Counted from the first letter of the stretch, positions 11,653 to 23,249 are shown. The stretch is DNA of 64,000 nt from Prostheceraeus crozeri (GCA_907163375.1 CAJQUW010016874.1:62001-126000); one strand, 5' to 3'. The notes: a model not told the origin generated them from the letters alone. Made by a program: numbers and translations.

Positions 11653-12453
11653 TTAATGAAAATTTTCATACGTAGGAGCCGGATTGCTAACTGCATTTTT
11701 GGGACAAATTTGACCTTTCCTGATCACGTATGAAGCATTCCTGTCTTCATTTAGACGTCTCAACTGTGCTCTCATAGTTTTGTCATTCTCCTGCTGCGCT
11801 CTCGTTAGGTCATTGCTGATGAAAATCCTTTTAGTTGCATCATTGTACCGCAGTTTCTTGGAATTTTTGATGATATACAATTTCTCCTGAAAGGAACTAC
11901 ATTTGACCAACAAAAGTCTACCACCTTGCCGATTTGGGCAGCCAATCCTCTTAACAGATACTGGCGAGAAGTCGTCATTAGCAGGCCCTGTGATGTCGTC
12001 CACAATAAGTTGCACCTGAGACATGTCATGCGATTGACGTTCCTCAACCGTACCATCAGTTGCCTCAGGAACACCGTGAAAAATGAGATTTTCACGCCTG
12101 GACAATCTATCGACCATTTCATTATACATAGCCTCAGAATTTACTTTCATTTCATTCTTAAGATGCTCATTTTCTGATTTCAAGCCATCGCACAGCAAGG
12201 ACAGATGTCAGCTGATCTAGTCTGCTTAATACAGGCTTCAACATGCAATCGATCTTCTCTGACACTAATATGCAACTGTAACTGACACGCTTTCCACGTG
12301 CAACGGGTCATTGTCGTTGGTCGATTGCTTCACGTGAATCAGGGCATTGATCAGAGATTGCTTTGTGATGCTACCCTTTCTCTGTTCAAGTTCAGCACTT
12401 GATAACTGAAGTATATCATCCACATTCATTTTCTGGAATTGAGTTGTGTCCAT
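11653..12453 (-). pseudogene. LINE ORF1 protein, one frameshift
   Basis: The likely start is MDTTQFQKMNVDD at 12453. The first part runs to about 12265. The frame then shifts near 12200 and continues as a heptad-rich stretch (ENEHLKNEMKVNSEAMYNEM). After that comes an RRM-like domain with RRENLIFHGVPE, VKRIG and RLLLVKCSSFQEK, then the C-terminal RIFISNDLTRAQQENDK. This order is the standard RNA-chaperone ORF1 of CR1/L2/L1-type LINEs. An extra upstream open stretch, 12454-12735, is probably leader. Confidence 0.7.
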
Positions 12454-12864
12454 TAAATTTGCAGGGCGATGAGGGTTGTACTGTCTATGCAAAATCGCAA
12501 AATTTTTACAAGGACAGACAATACAACCGCTTGAAGCGCCACCTCTGAACACGGACCGTTGGTTAGTGCAGAGACAAAGTTGTGACGTCAAAACACACGT
12601 GACTTGAATGGGCCAACCAGAATAGGATAAACACGATGAATACGGACGTAGGATGAAGAACGACGCAATAAGTCCAGAGGTAAGGATAACTTGGGAACCA
12701 GACGACGGATAACGATGAAACCAACGTAGAACCACTCAGATGACGACGAGAATTGGGATGAAGCCAAAATTCACAAAAATTGGAGCACAGGAACCGGAGA
12801 ACGAGGCATCAGGAACCAAACACAGTCACACCGATCACAGAGACACAACCGTCGCGTTGATGCT

Positions 12865-13053
12865 ATATCTTGGTCAATAAATATATATGGTCAATCAATC
12901 TTAGTAATATTTGAACTTCCCGATAACGATGAGTATAACGGTTCTCTATTTCTCCCAAAAAGATATTCAAAATTTCTAACAGCATCAGATATTAAAGAAT
13001 TAATAAATTATTCATTTATCATAAACAATAGTGATGAATTAGAATTTATCTAA
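12865..13053 (+). CDS. Unassigned open tail after the LINE
   Basis: An open frame running to TAA at 13051 contains LVIFELPDNDEYNGSLF and SDIKELINYSFI. It reads like a real protein C-terminus, but no family is recognised. It lies where the Polinton would resume if the LINE had inserted into it, so it could be another part of that fossil. Confidence 0.2.
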   Translation: MSWSINIYGQSILVIFELPDNDEYNGSLFLPKRYSKFLTASDIKELINYSFIINNSDELEFI

Positions 13054-13205
13054 AGAGTATTTTATTTTATTAAGGAAAATGAACTCTCAGTGATTGTTTA
13101 GTTGCAACAATTTACTTCGTAACCTTGTGTTGTCATGCACACCACGATTTCATTCTGCGTCAACATCCGTGTTTTCCCTATTTCCCTGTCACAATCGGTG
13201 AAATT

Positions 13206-13226
13206 CTCTCTCTCTCTCTCTTCTCT
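13206..13226. repeat. CT microsatellite
   Basis: CTCTCTCTCTCTCTTCTCT run at the left edge of the foldback element. Confidence 0.9.
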
Positions 13227-13656
13227 TGCACATTGGAAAGAATAAGTTGAGTGTATGTTTACATCATGTCTTGATAGAGTTGATCAAGTCAGAAAGGAAG
13301 AGGTCTTTGTATCTTTGACAGTGTTCATAGATGATTAGTAGAATTGTAGGAATGGAGCATTTGACTGCATATTGAATGACTAAAAGCAAAAACGAGTCCT
13401 CTGGTGAGCATGACATACTTGTTTAACTGAAGCACACAAACATGAAATTCTTATCTGTGGCCAAACAATGAATCAAACATCTTCGAGGCATAACATTCAA
13501 GCTAGTGATGCTGCTCATCAAACAGAGACATTAAGACCATCATCACATGATTGCAATTTGGAAGCAACAGATACAAAGACCTCTTCCTTTCTGACTTGAT
13601 TAACTCTATCAAGACATGAAGTAAACATCCACTCAACTTATTCTTTCCAATGTGCA
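13227..13656. mobile_element. Foldback element with 88-bp inverted arms
   Basis: The arms at 13227-13314 and 13569-13656 are inverted copies with about three mismatches, starting TGCACATTGGAAAG. The 254-bp centre has no gene. It is probably a MITE; no target duplication is obvious, and the left flank is a CT microsatellite. The high identity of the arms suggests a fairly recent element or gene conversion. Confidence 0.7.
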
Positions 13657-13889
13657 TCCTATATTACATTACCCATTCCCAAACATCTACAAGCCCTACC
13701 TAACAACCAACCTTGTGCAAGAAGAAAATAACAGACACCGGCATACAGAGAGAAAGAGAACATGAAGAAAAAATATCAGATGACAAGGCCCAACTGACCA
13801 GATTGATAAGTGTGCTGCTTCATGCGCATTATGAAAACATTTACGATATATACACCGAGACTTGAAATTATTTCTCGATATATCATAAC

Positions 13890-14281
13890 TTGTATGCATA
13901 TTTTGTAGAAGTTTTTTCACGTTTTAGCTTGGGGAACTAATATTAATTCTCTTGCACACCTGGTAAGCAGCGTAATCCCGCTGTGTTAGCTTGATCTGGT
14001 TTTTTGACTGGAAACAGACCTGTTCTCTTATCATCTGAATGGGCAGACTGCTAAATAGAATCTTTTCAATATATAAGTAATTTTGAAGAGAACGACTTCC
14101 TCGCCAACTCATTACACACGAGGACAGGAGAACCACACTTTGTCCTTCTAGTGAGTATTTTAAATTTTCAGACATTTGAGGATACAAAAATTATCTTCTA
14201 AATCATAATTTGCACCTAGTCGTTAGCTTGTTTTTCTAAAACTTTTAACTTTGTTACCTTGACGCACTTTGCTACGTTGAA
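13890..14281 (+). repeat. Promoter/first-exon cassette, copy C1 (decayed start)
   Basis: About 390 bp matches 38102-38522 in the same orientation. A TATA-like ATATATAAG lies at 14069-14077. The position of the ATG in the other copy is ACG here (14118-14120), and the splice donor GTGAGT lies at 14151-14156. The 3' edge is the phrase CGCACTTTGCTACGTTGAA, shared by both copies. Confidence 0.75.
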
Positions 14282-14409
14282 TTCCATTTATGAGCATCAA
14301 TTCAACTATTCATTCAACATAACATACAGTGTGAAGTCTATCAATGATCAAGTCTTACTTACACAAGCTTTGAGATGTAAATCAACTGTGATACTTTAAC
14401 TTGCACTTA

Positions 14410-14438
14410 AAGTAGCGCTCAGCAAGTTTGCATCAAGC
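14410..14438 (+). repeat. Left TIR of the Tc1/mariner element
   Basis: 29 bp with TA before it at 14408-14409; the inverse copy lies at 15811-15839. Confidence 0.9.
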
Positions 14439-14568
14439 CTGAAATTTGCAGTTAATGTACGTATATCCCTTTGAAATCAAAATCAAAGTAGAAGCTCAAA
14501 GTGGTAAGAAAGAATTTATTGAAACTTGCAATAGAACAGGTAATTAAGATAGAAAACACTCAAAGTCA

Positions 14569-15596
14569 CTAATACTTCGTATGCCCACCATGGCTTTCGA
14601 TTACCGAGGCTACTCTCCTTGGCATACTGTCCACCAAATGTTTGCACATTGCCTGGACCTCTTCATCTCGATTCCAGATCCGCACGAAGGACGAGGTTGT
14701 GTCACTGCGAGATGTACTGTAGTTTTACAGTCTTTTAGTCTGTACTTGACAATTCCCCACAAGTTCTCAAACGGGTTGAGATCGGGAGATTGGGCCGGCC
14801 AGGTCATGATGTTCAAGTCCAGTTGTTCAAGACAGGCCTTGGTTCTTCTTGAGGTATGACATGGCGCGTTGTCTTGTTGAAACACACCAGAGCCATCTGG
14901 AAACCATTCCAACATTTGCTGGCGGACTCTTCCTTCGATGACATGCTTGATGTAGTAGGTGCTGTCCATATTGCCTTCGACGACGTGCATTCTACCGGTC
15001 CCATACCAGGAGAAACACGACCAGAACATGACACTCATGGGAAACTTTTTCGTCAGCTGGAAATGTTCGTCTGTAAGCGGATGACCGTCAATAACGCGAA
15101 CGTACCGGCATTTTCCATTGCCTGCGTAGACCATGGTCTCGTCGCTCCAGACAACCTTCTTCCAGTCCTCCATCGTCCATCCGCGATGTTCAAAGGCCCA
15201 CTTCAGTCGAGCTTCCTTGTGCTTTTCGGTCAGGAATGGTCGTTTCGCCGGCGATCGAGTTTTACAGCCCACCTCGATCAAGGCCCTCTTCATTGTTGAG
15301 AGGCTGATGTCTTCACCTTTAGCTCCAAGTTCTGTCTTTATGTCTTGGGCTGTGGCTTTCGGGCTTTTCACACACAACTGGCGAATATGACGGAGGTCGC
15401 GGTCCTCGAAAATTTTGTTGTGTCCGCCACAGTTCTCGTAGCTTGTCGTGAAATCGCCAGTCTCTCGGTATTGCTTAAGGACACGTTGGACAGTCGATTG
15501 ATTTGTTCCGACAGCCTCGGCGATTTCTCTCTGGGTTTTTGAAGTATGGTCAGCCATGATAATTATTTGCGCACGTCGTTGGATTCTGTCAGTCAT
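14569..15596 (-). pseudogene. Tc1-family DD34E transposase, one frameshift
   Basis: The N-terminal paired helix-turn-helix spans about residues 1-115 (TQREIAEAVGTNQSTVQRVL). The catalytic triad is visible: D152 in VVWSDETM, D242 in QQDNAPCHTS and E277 in PDLNPFENLW. The second Asp and the Glu are separated by 34 residues, which defines DD34E Tc1. Near 14715 the frame shifts by one base. The other frame carries the expected tail, with CKHLVDSMPRRVASVI and a final GGHTKY before TAG at 14569. With that single lesion the normal length would be about 340 residues. Confidence 0.93.
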
Positions 15597-15810
15597 CTTC
15601 TACTCGTGATAGAGTCACAAACTGATCGTGTTCATACAGACTCATGGTATGCGATCGATCATTCATAAATTTAAATTTAAATTTTTTTATATCTGTAGAT
15701 ATCTATGCATCTCACGGAACGCAATGCACTAGAGCAATATGATGCTGACGGCTGACTGACGATAAAATGAGCAGCTGAAGAGATGGTAGGAGTCATAGCT
15801 ATATTTTGAT

Positions 15811-15839
15811 GCTTGATGCAAACTTGCTGAGCGCTGCTG
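15811..15839 (-). repeat. Right TIR of the Tc1/mariner element
   Basis: Inverted copy of 14410-14438 with TA after it at 15840-15841. Confidence 0.9.
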
Positions 15840-15841
15840 TA

Positions 15842-18692
15842 CATATAACAACTATTTCATGTGTTCTATCCTATACACTGAAAACCTGCAACGACATTTA
15901 TTCTATTACACCTTGAATCAGTAGATATGATGTGATGCATTAGATAAAATCTTCGATATCAAATACTATCATAAAACTTTTAGCAGTAGCTGACTTAAAA
16001 CTTGTCCTGATTCCCACAATCATGTCATCAGTTATTCTTCTATCATATGTTACTACATACTCATCAATATGAAAAGCTTGCATTTACTTAACTCTTAATA
16101 TACTCGTGTCACTTAGTTGCTTTTGGAAATAGCTTTTCATGTACAGTTGGCATAGAATCAATTTCAACCCATACTCCAGTCATTACATGCTATTCCTACT
16201 TTCGCATACATAGTGTCTTGCCTGCATCAACAAGTTACTTCTATATAACTTTTACATGAGTTACGTTCATAAACCAACAGTCCTAATGCTGTGTGATTAC
16301 ATTTTGAAATGCTACTGTTGTTTATTCTAACTATGTCACTGATTCAAACAGTTAAGTACACTACCTATTCATTGGACTTTGAAATGCAAGCTTATCTCAT
16401 ACCTAGCTTTCGTCGAATATGAACCTCTAATTTGCATACAACAACTATGTTATGTGTTCTATCTTATACACTCAACAAGTAGAGACTTTCAATCTGTTAC
16501 ATTAATGAACATGACGTGATGAAAATCATATCATCTCAAAACCTTTTAACAGCACTTGTCTTCAAACATATGATGAATCCCACACAGTTTGTTTGTTACA
16601 TTACCAAATTCATTTCAATGCGAGCTAATCTTACATCACTCATTTCATACGACATAACTTTTTACTTTACATATTCCTACAATGTTACTACTATGTGTTC
16701 TAAACTTAATGAGATTGCTTTCACTTTTATTTCACACTTTCTTCATCATATAACCAAGTGAACAAAGTTGATGATACATTATCTGACTAAACTCATTGAG
16801 TCACATTCTACACGAGCAGATATTGCTAACATGGATCATATAAAACGCTAAGTCTTGTCATAGGGTTGACTGTGCTATGGACTTAGTGATTTATCAATGT
16901 AACTTGCACTTTTAAAACGCCAAATCCCTAAGTCTTAACACAGGGATACCTACCCTATGGATTTAGTCATCTAGTAGAGTTTTTATTTGTCTGCATTTGT
17001 GAAGACGTTTTCCTATCACTCCTCTTACTGATTTTCGTGTTTAGTGTAAATCATATCAGCAGATCATTTAACGGTTCCAATCTGTCGAACAACATTCATA
17101 TCAACACTACAAACGTTATAGAATCCTAAACCTCTGTATGACCCTGTATTTCACTTAGGCTTTATTTTCTCTTTGGTCATTGTCTACCTAGAGTCCCAAG
17201 ATGCTTCACATTGGAAAATTCATACTGGCGAGATTTACAGTTTTATCACCATGATAATTACAGCAAACATTCTACCCACACTCTGAGTCTGTCTACATTA
17301 ACATATCATAAATTGTGTATCATGATGAAACTTTCTAAACCTGTCCTGATGGATGTACAACATTTTCTTACCAACATTGACAAGGTACTGTAGAGACATT
17401 TTGCTCATACTCTAACTGCAAAAACATTTCATAAAACTTTTTTAACGTTTTACTGATCGCTAAGTCTTCACCTTCACAAAATCAATTCAATGTTTTTAAC
17501 TTGATAGTTTAACTTCTTACATTACATAATGTATTTCAACTTTTGCGTTTAGACTTTTATAAAAATCATTTCGATGTTCACTTGACATCTAAAAATTTCC
17601 ACTCTTATAAAAATTATTTATACTTCTTACTGATGACAACACTTTAACCTTTCTGCTCTACCAAAAATCACTTAAGTTGATGACAACACTCACTATACTT
17701 TACGTTTAAAATTTTGTGAAAGCAATTTCAACTTCTGCGTTTAGACTTTTAAGCGAACATATGCATCATGTATTCTACACTAAAAGAGGTCGTTAATTTG
17801 TGTTATCAAAAACGCTAAATCCCTAAATCCCTAGATCCAACCGTAGGTTACCCTACCCCTTAGATTATGGACTTAAGCAATTTATCTATGTCATTCACAA
17901 ATGGTCAAGTTAATAAGTGTACTATACACTAAAGGTTAACATTAACTTATGTTATATAATACCCTAAATTCCAAAATCCAACCGTAGGTAAGCCTACCCC
18001 TTAGGTTGTGGACTTCAGCAATTTATAGGTAAAATATAAAATAATGTTAGAATCATTTCACTGTTTGTAAGATAGGTGAAGTATAAAATAAAGTCACAGG
18101 TATTTCACTGTCTGTAAAGTTAGAAATAAAGTTGATGATTGTAAGGTTTGAATTAATGTTAGAATCATTTCTGTGTTTGTGAGATAGGTGAAATATAAAA
18201 TAAAGTTACAAAAAGTTTACAAAAATCATTTAGACTTTTTACTGATGACAACACTTTAACCTTTCTGCTCTACCAAAAATCATTTAAACGGATAACTATA
18301 CGTCAACGTCAACGAAAGTCAACGTTGCGTTTCACAAACATCATCTGTCGTGGCGGATGTTTTAACAAGCACTGCAAAAATGATTGTTACTTTTCAATAC
18401 TGAATTTTTATTCTATACACTTTTTCCACGTTTCATGATGACTCTATGACTATCATGCCTGTTCAATGTTTCAATGCGTTCTCCATCCTCTATTTGATTT
18501 TATAAAACATTCCTACCATGTTGAAGTGCGGATGACATAGCGATTTATTCTTCCTATCAACAACTTTTCACTTATATGGTAAGATATTGCTTGCTACAGA
18601 AGAGAGAAGCATGTTTTGTGTTGCATGTGGTGCAAGGGTGGCCTCCCGTTTCATCCCTTCATCTGATTTTACCTCCGTGAGAGAGGTCGCTC
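15842..18692. repeat. Gene-free region of diverged internal repeats
   Basis: No gene is seen. Several phrases recur: a block starting near 15842 is repeated near 16436 (TGTGTTCTATCYTATACACT); CTTTAACCTTTCTGCTCTAC occurs near 17650 and 18253; a roughly 55-bp unit (GTTAGAATCATTT...AGATAGGTGAA) is repeated over 18025-18215. Four hairpin-like units are described separately. This looks like an old tandemly expanded repeat. Confidence 0.55.
16842..18022. repeat. Four diverged copies of a hairpin-like unit
   Basis: Units lie at about 16842-16900, 16914-16968, 17808-17885 and 17960-18022. Each contains CTAAGTC/CTAAATCC on the left, a CCTACC or TAGGGT centre, and GGACTTAG or a close variant on the right, so each can fold on itself. 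Confidence 0.5.
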
Positions 18693-18703
18693 TTCACCCA
18701 GTG

Positions 18704-18722
18704 TTTCCCATAATGGGAACAT
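18704..18722. repeat. Subterminal palindrome, piggyBac 1 left end
   Basis: TTCCCATAATGGGAA, immediately inside the left TIR. Confidence 0.6.
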
Positions 18723-19066
18723 TGATTTTCTATAACTTTAACAAGAATTTTGATCACGAATATCATTCAGATTTGATGCAATTTTCAGTTTACTATATCA
18801 TGAAACTACAAATTTAATAAATCTTAACCTTTCGCTGTTTACTTTTAATTTTTTAGCAAGTTATATATTGAAACACAAAATTTGCGTTCTAATGTAATTT
18901 CATAATTATGTGCAAATTATTATTACTTCACCTAAATATAGGAAAGTTTATTCATTTTAGTAATTTTCGCACTATTTTGATGATCTGTCATGAAAAGAAC
19001 TAGTAACAAGTGAAGAACCTACATTATTTTTATATCCATTGTCTACTTATACTACCAAATTTATAA

Positions 19067-19087
19067 ATGTTCCCAAAATGGGAACAT
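19067..19087. repeat. Subterminal palindrome, piggyBac 1
   Basis: ATGTTCCCA-AAA-TGGGAACAT: perfect 9-bp arms, between the transposase stop and the left end. Confidence 0.8.
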
Positions 19088-19220
19088 AGCGATCACAGGG
19101 TGGAAAAAGGAAAATCTAGATTGCTCTATCTAGTCACCTGGAATTACTCAGTGATCAATTCTGCTCTTTCTTCCAACGGAAAAATCAGAGAAAACACGCT
19201 TAACATTAAACAGAATCATT

Positions 19221-20931
19221 TTACTCCGCATGCAAGTAGGCCGGTGAACAACTTTTGTGAAGTCGCGTGCGGCACTCTTCACACATCAGCCTGGTATTCT
19301 TACTGCACACAACACATCTGCCTTGAGTTGCAGAAAAAAAGGCAGTGGCGAATTAGTGGATGTTGCTCCGGAAGTGATCTCTGCAATGGTCTCTTTCTTC
19401 GTTGAGGCTGTTTGGCTTTATTAAAAATCAGCTCGAAGACAATTTAACGGACAAAATCTTGCTGCTTCATCTTGCTGTTGAGATGGAGATATAGCTGTCT
19501 ATAAAAAACAAATGCTGCAACTCTTAGAGTTTCAAAGCAGTGCTTTACTATGGGCCAACACCAAACTCTCTTTCTGGTGTTACTGCGAAGATTGGCGACA
19601 TGCCGGTCAGCGAGGTCAACACCTCCCATAAATTTATTGTAGTCTTTCACGAGTTACGGTTGTGAAAGCGATGATGGACCATCCTTCTTTCGTCGAGTTA
19701 TAGTGGATGTTGGATAAACATTATCAAAATTGCTTCCGAGAGTTACGACCGAATTGTCTTTCCATGAGCAAAAAGAAATTATTCCATTACTTGCGCAATA
19801 ATGCGTGCCTTTTTCTTTGTTCTTGAAGGAATCTTTCTTTGGTAGGGGGCAACCACCCATTCTATTCTGCCTCACTGTACCAGTACAGCGCAATCCAATA
19901 TCACTCAAATGCGTAAGTAATGAGTAGGATGTAAAGAAATTATCAATGAACAACACATGATCATTTGGGTCATCAAGAACAGAGTGGATTGCATCCAAAA
20001 CCACATGTCCACCAACTCCAATGGAACCATATTTACCACTGCATGGTTTTGCATCAATAGCAGATCCTTTACCTTGATAAATGTCGAAGTAGAAAGGATA
20101 ACCATGTTCGCAACACAAGGCCCATGCTTTGTACCCGAAGCGAACAGGTTTGTTCCGGATAAATTGCTTACATCCGTGAATGCCGTAATAAGGGAGCATT
20201 TGCTCATCGACAGAGATATTGGCACAAAAACTGCCAAACTGTTTCAAAACTCGATTGACCGAAATAATGAGCGGTCTAACTTTCCAGAATTTATCTGTCA
20301 CACTCGAAAGATCACGATCATTGTTCGCGAAGTGAATATTTTTCTTTACATCTCGGTATAACTGCCGGGTGATATTGTCGTAAACGATAGGAATACTCAG
20401 ATCAGGCTCTCGACACCACATATCCTCCTCGCGGTTCAGCCTGTTATATCCGGTAGGAAAGAGAATACCAACAAATTGTTTCAAAGCATTTTCACTCATT
20501 GCAAAGTCATGTCTGTTTTGTTGAAAAGCATAGAGATTGGATTGATCAATAATCATTTGTTTCATTTCGCGATTTAAAAACAGAGAAAATATTTCGAAGG
20601 GTGAAGAATGCTGCAGCAAATGTAATGTGTCCGCAGCTGACTGAAGCGGCGGCGGTGTCCATACTTTATCAAGTTTGTCGCTGTCAACTGTCCACATTGG
20701 TTGTCCAGTTTGATCTGTATAATCCGAGTAGTCTTCAATCTCACGTTCTACCTCAACTTTAATGCTGCCTGTCACGTCGTTAGGGATAAATTCAGGATCA
20801 GTTCCTTCCTCCTCTTCATCTGATAGATCGTGGACAGCTGGTGGAAGAATGACCAACTTTGCATTATCACTGGGCACAACTCTTTCGATAGCTTCATCTA
20901 ACGAGTCAAAGGCAACACTTGCGTCTGCCAT
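19221..20931 (-). pseudogene. piggyBac transposase (DDE_Tnp_1_7), about three breaks
   Basis: The acidic N-terminus is followed by the piggyBac core: SSPFEIFSLFLN, then D242 in ISVDEQMLPYYG and D330 in LFIDNFFTSY. After an in-frame TAA near 19651 the same frame continues with KDYNKFMGGVDLADR, which holds the third Asp. A second stop lies near 19442. A frame slip at a T-run near 19330-19340 precedes the Cys-rich C-terminal finger (RCVVCSKNTRLMCEEC) and a final stop at 19221. All three catalytic residues and the zinc motif remain readable, so the copy is not old. Confidence 0.88.
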
Positions 20932-21159
20932 TCTTCTAATTTCCTATGACTTTCAATCAATTCACAGTGAATATATAGTATACATCTGCCGGCTACGCGA
21001 ACTGACACGCTTTTCAAAATCAAAGATATCTATAGATTTGAAATACGATGATGATTAATGTTTACATCTTGTCACACTTTTCAACCTAGCATAGATATCT
21101 GTATATTGAGTCACAAACTTGAATGAAGAAAATTTGAAGTGTGCTATCGGCAACCGCTG

Positions 21160-21178
21160 TGTTCCCATTTTGGGAACA
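21160..21178. repeat. Subterminal palindrome, piggyBac 1 right side
   Basis: TGTTCCCA-TTT-TGGGAACA: perfect 8-bp arms, about 130 bp inside the right end. Confidence 0.8.
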
Positions 21179-21314
21179 TCATCGTGTAGACATGAAACCA
21201 GCAAAACTTGCTTGGTTGCACTGTTGTGTGTTGCAAACACCATATTTTGTGCAAGTACGATCAGAAAACGACCAAAAATATCGATTAAAGTCTCGGCGGT
21301 CACTGGGTTAAAAG

Positions 21315-22030
21315 AACGGATGGTTCATTTTCCACTCAGTGCAACAGAGATGTTATAAAGTTACCTTCGACAGATGGCTAAATCTTACCCTGACGGTCAA
21401 AGTATCACATTGAGACATAAAAGGCAACCACTTAGAAACATGACGCAGAGAGGTTTCATAAAGACTGCAATTGCCAGTGTCCCTTGCCATACTCATCGCT
21501 GCGGATAAACACCGCCGTCCAAAAGGAACGCTCATCGAAAGGATATTACACCGAACATCTCCTTAGCATGAACCTTTTGAGTCTGTTCAGACTTTGTAAA
21601 ATAACTTGAAAGCAGTTAAATGTGTTGTGTGAGACTTAAACTTAGACTTGATAGCAAGTCTGTTCCTTATTATGAAACTCGACCTACAGAAACCTTTGAC
21701 TTGAGAAACCTTAGATTTAGTCAGTTCCTTCTTTTGGAAGTCATCACACCTTGACTCGATAGCAAGTCAGATGTTTGAGTTGATCATCACTCGGTGCAAT
21801 GGAGAATTTATAAGGAAACTTGTGACACATAGCTAAATGTCGCCCATGACGTTTAGAGTGTTACTTTGAGGAATAAGACCACAACGACTGTTGGAGAGTC
21901 GGATTAATGAAGTCTCAGCCCCGTGATACACTCCTCACTACGGATTTCACCGCTGTCTCTAAAGAACGCCCGTCAGCAGGAAGTATCATATCGAACTTCT
22001 ACGTGCCATGCACCGTTGAAGTTGTCTGAT
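21315..22030 (-). repeat. Tandemly duplicated 3' part of coiled-coil repeat copy B
   Basis: The block at about 21325-21550 (CACTCAGTGCAACAGAG...) is repeated, diverged, at about 21785-22020 (CACTCGGTGCAATGGAG...). Copy A has one such block at 6740-6955 in reverse. piggyBac 1 ends directly beside the outer block, so it landed in or next to this repeat. Confidence 0.6.
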
Positions 22031-22241
22031 AACAGATGCAACTTGATGCTTTTGTTTATATGATAGATTCAGTCAGGCCGAAGTCTGTCCAGGACAAACC
22101 ACGTGGAGGTACTATCACATTTTGCCCCATGGTGGCCCTTAAGAGGACCGATGGTTCGTTCTCGGGATGATGCGGGAATATGGAACTCAAGCTTGCCGCT
22201 TCGTCTCCGGCTCATTGACGGAAACAGGTGGGCGCTTTTCA

Positions 22242-23246
22242 TTAATATCTGCATAGGAAGAAGTTGTTAGTTATCATCTTGACTTCTAAGTTAGTTATTT
22301 TTAACTTACAGAGCTTCTCCGGGCGTGGCTCATGTAGGAATCCTGCGATGTCTTCGGAGTGGTTGAATGCAAAGTGAAGACAGTCAACACCCTTCTTCAC
22401 CCTGGAGTAACAACGCTCGCCTCCTCCTCGCTCGTAGAGAAGTGGTTCCGCTATCACCTCTCCCTTCTTGATTGGAATGTGTAGACAACTCGATCTCTGT
22501 CGCTTCCTATCACTGCCTTGTACCTTGCAATGCAGCTCCTGATTGCTCTCAGTCACCTTAGCCAACTGCTTCCGCATCCATTCGATCTCCTCTCTCATCC
22601 GCCTCATCTCCTTCTCTCTTTTCTCCTTCTCAACTAGCAAGCCTTCTTCTCTCGCATTTCGCGACAGGTTCTTGAACCTTTCACGCTCCAACTCGCCTTC
22701 TTTTTCATTTAGCGCCTCCGTCACCTTCTTCAGTTCCTCTGTCATTCTCGAAAAATTTTCTGATTTCTGCTTATAGTAGAAAGCATCTTCCTTCCACTTA
22801 TCAAGATCTTTCATCAGTTTTTCATGCTTAGCGAGCAGTGGTGGACGATCTTGGAATGTGCGATACTGAGTCGCAATCCCGCAATTACTCGCTGATGCTG
22901 TCTCGCTATCAAGATCAACTTTGTGGAGCGGACGAGGTTTGTTGGCTCCTTCTTCTGCCTCCCCCTCACTCTCGCTCTGGCTCTCGCTACTGGTCTCACT
23001 GAGATCAGCGAATAGTCTATCTTTATCTTCCTCTGTGAGCTCTTCCTGCTCATACTCGCGGTGTGCGGAGTGCCATTGCACTGGTTTCTCCAATAGGCGT
23101 GAAACTTAGTGTTTGCTGCAAAGGTAGCGCAACCCACCTATCTGCTTCTTATTCGCACACTTGTGCTTTTTAAAACCGTCACTGCTGAATACTTTTGAGC
23201 AGGAGCACAACTTGTACGTTGTTCGCACATTTGCTGGTTTAGGCAT
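22242..23246 (-). pseudogene. Coiled-coil protein of unknown function with Cys/His N-terminus
   Basis: The ATG at 23246 starts MPKPANVRTTYKLCSCSKVF, a short Cys/His segment (C-x-C ... HKC ... LC). After 47 codons there is an in-frame TAA (near 23107). The same frame continues to 22242 with an acidic Ser/Glu-rich part, then a coiled coil of about 120 residues (KEGELERERFKNL, EKEKREKEMRRMREEI). It ends with a C-terminal domain, GERCYSRVKKGVDCLHF ... KLCKLKI. Either the TAA is a single lesion or two products are made. Copy A keeps the C-terminal domain best. Not a recognised family. Confidence 0.5.
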
Positions 23247-23249
23247 TTT

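Larger units (their letters stand above)
10268..12880 (-). mobile_element. Non-LTR retrotransposon (APE-type LINE), missing its 3' half
   Basis: On the minus strand the order is 5' leader, ORF1 (coiled coil plus RRM-like), APE endonuclease, linker and the very start of the reverse transcriptase. The element then stops at the Polinton polymerase with no catalytic RT motifs, 3' UTR or tail. LINEs are normally truncated at the 5' end, so a 3' loss points to deletion or recombination after insertion. The 5' boundary near 12880 is approximate. The clade is probably CR1/L2-like by ORF1 type; this is uncertain. Confidence 0.75.
14410..15839 (-). mobile_element. Tc1/mariner element, complete ends
   Basis: The inverted ends at 14410-14438 and 15811-15839 match over about 26 of 29 bp (core AGCGCTCAGCAAGTTTGCAT). 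They are flanked by TA duplications at 14408-14409 and 15840-15841. The 1430-bp length is normal for Tc1. It encodes one transposase on the minus strand with a single frameshift, so it is a young but dead copy that could still be moved in trans. Confidence 0.92.
18697..21307 (-). mobile_element. piggyBac element 1
   Basis: The ends are CCCAGTG (18697-18703) and its inverse CACTGGG (21301-21307). They are flanked by TTAA at 21308-21311 and by TTCA, a one-base decayed TTAA, at 18693-18696. The 2.6-kb length is usual for piggyBac. Palindromes of the type TGTTCCCA-N3-TGGGAACA lie just inside both ends. The transposase gene is on the minus strand. Confidence 0.8.

Noticed and set aside
14856-15299. 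Plus-strand open frames over the Tc1 gene
   Set aside because: They are antisense shadows of the transposase and show no motif.
19957-20361. Plus-strand open frame over piggyBac 1
   Set aside because: Antisense shadow of the transposase.
22543-22776. Serine/phenylalanine-rich plus-strand frame
   Set aside because: Antisense of the coiled-coil coding part.
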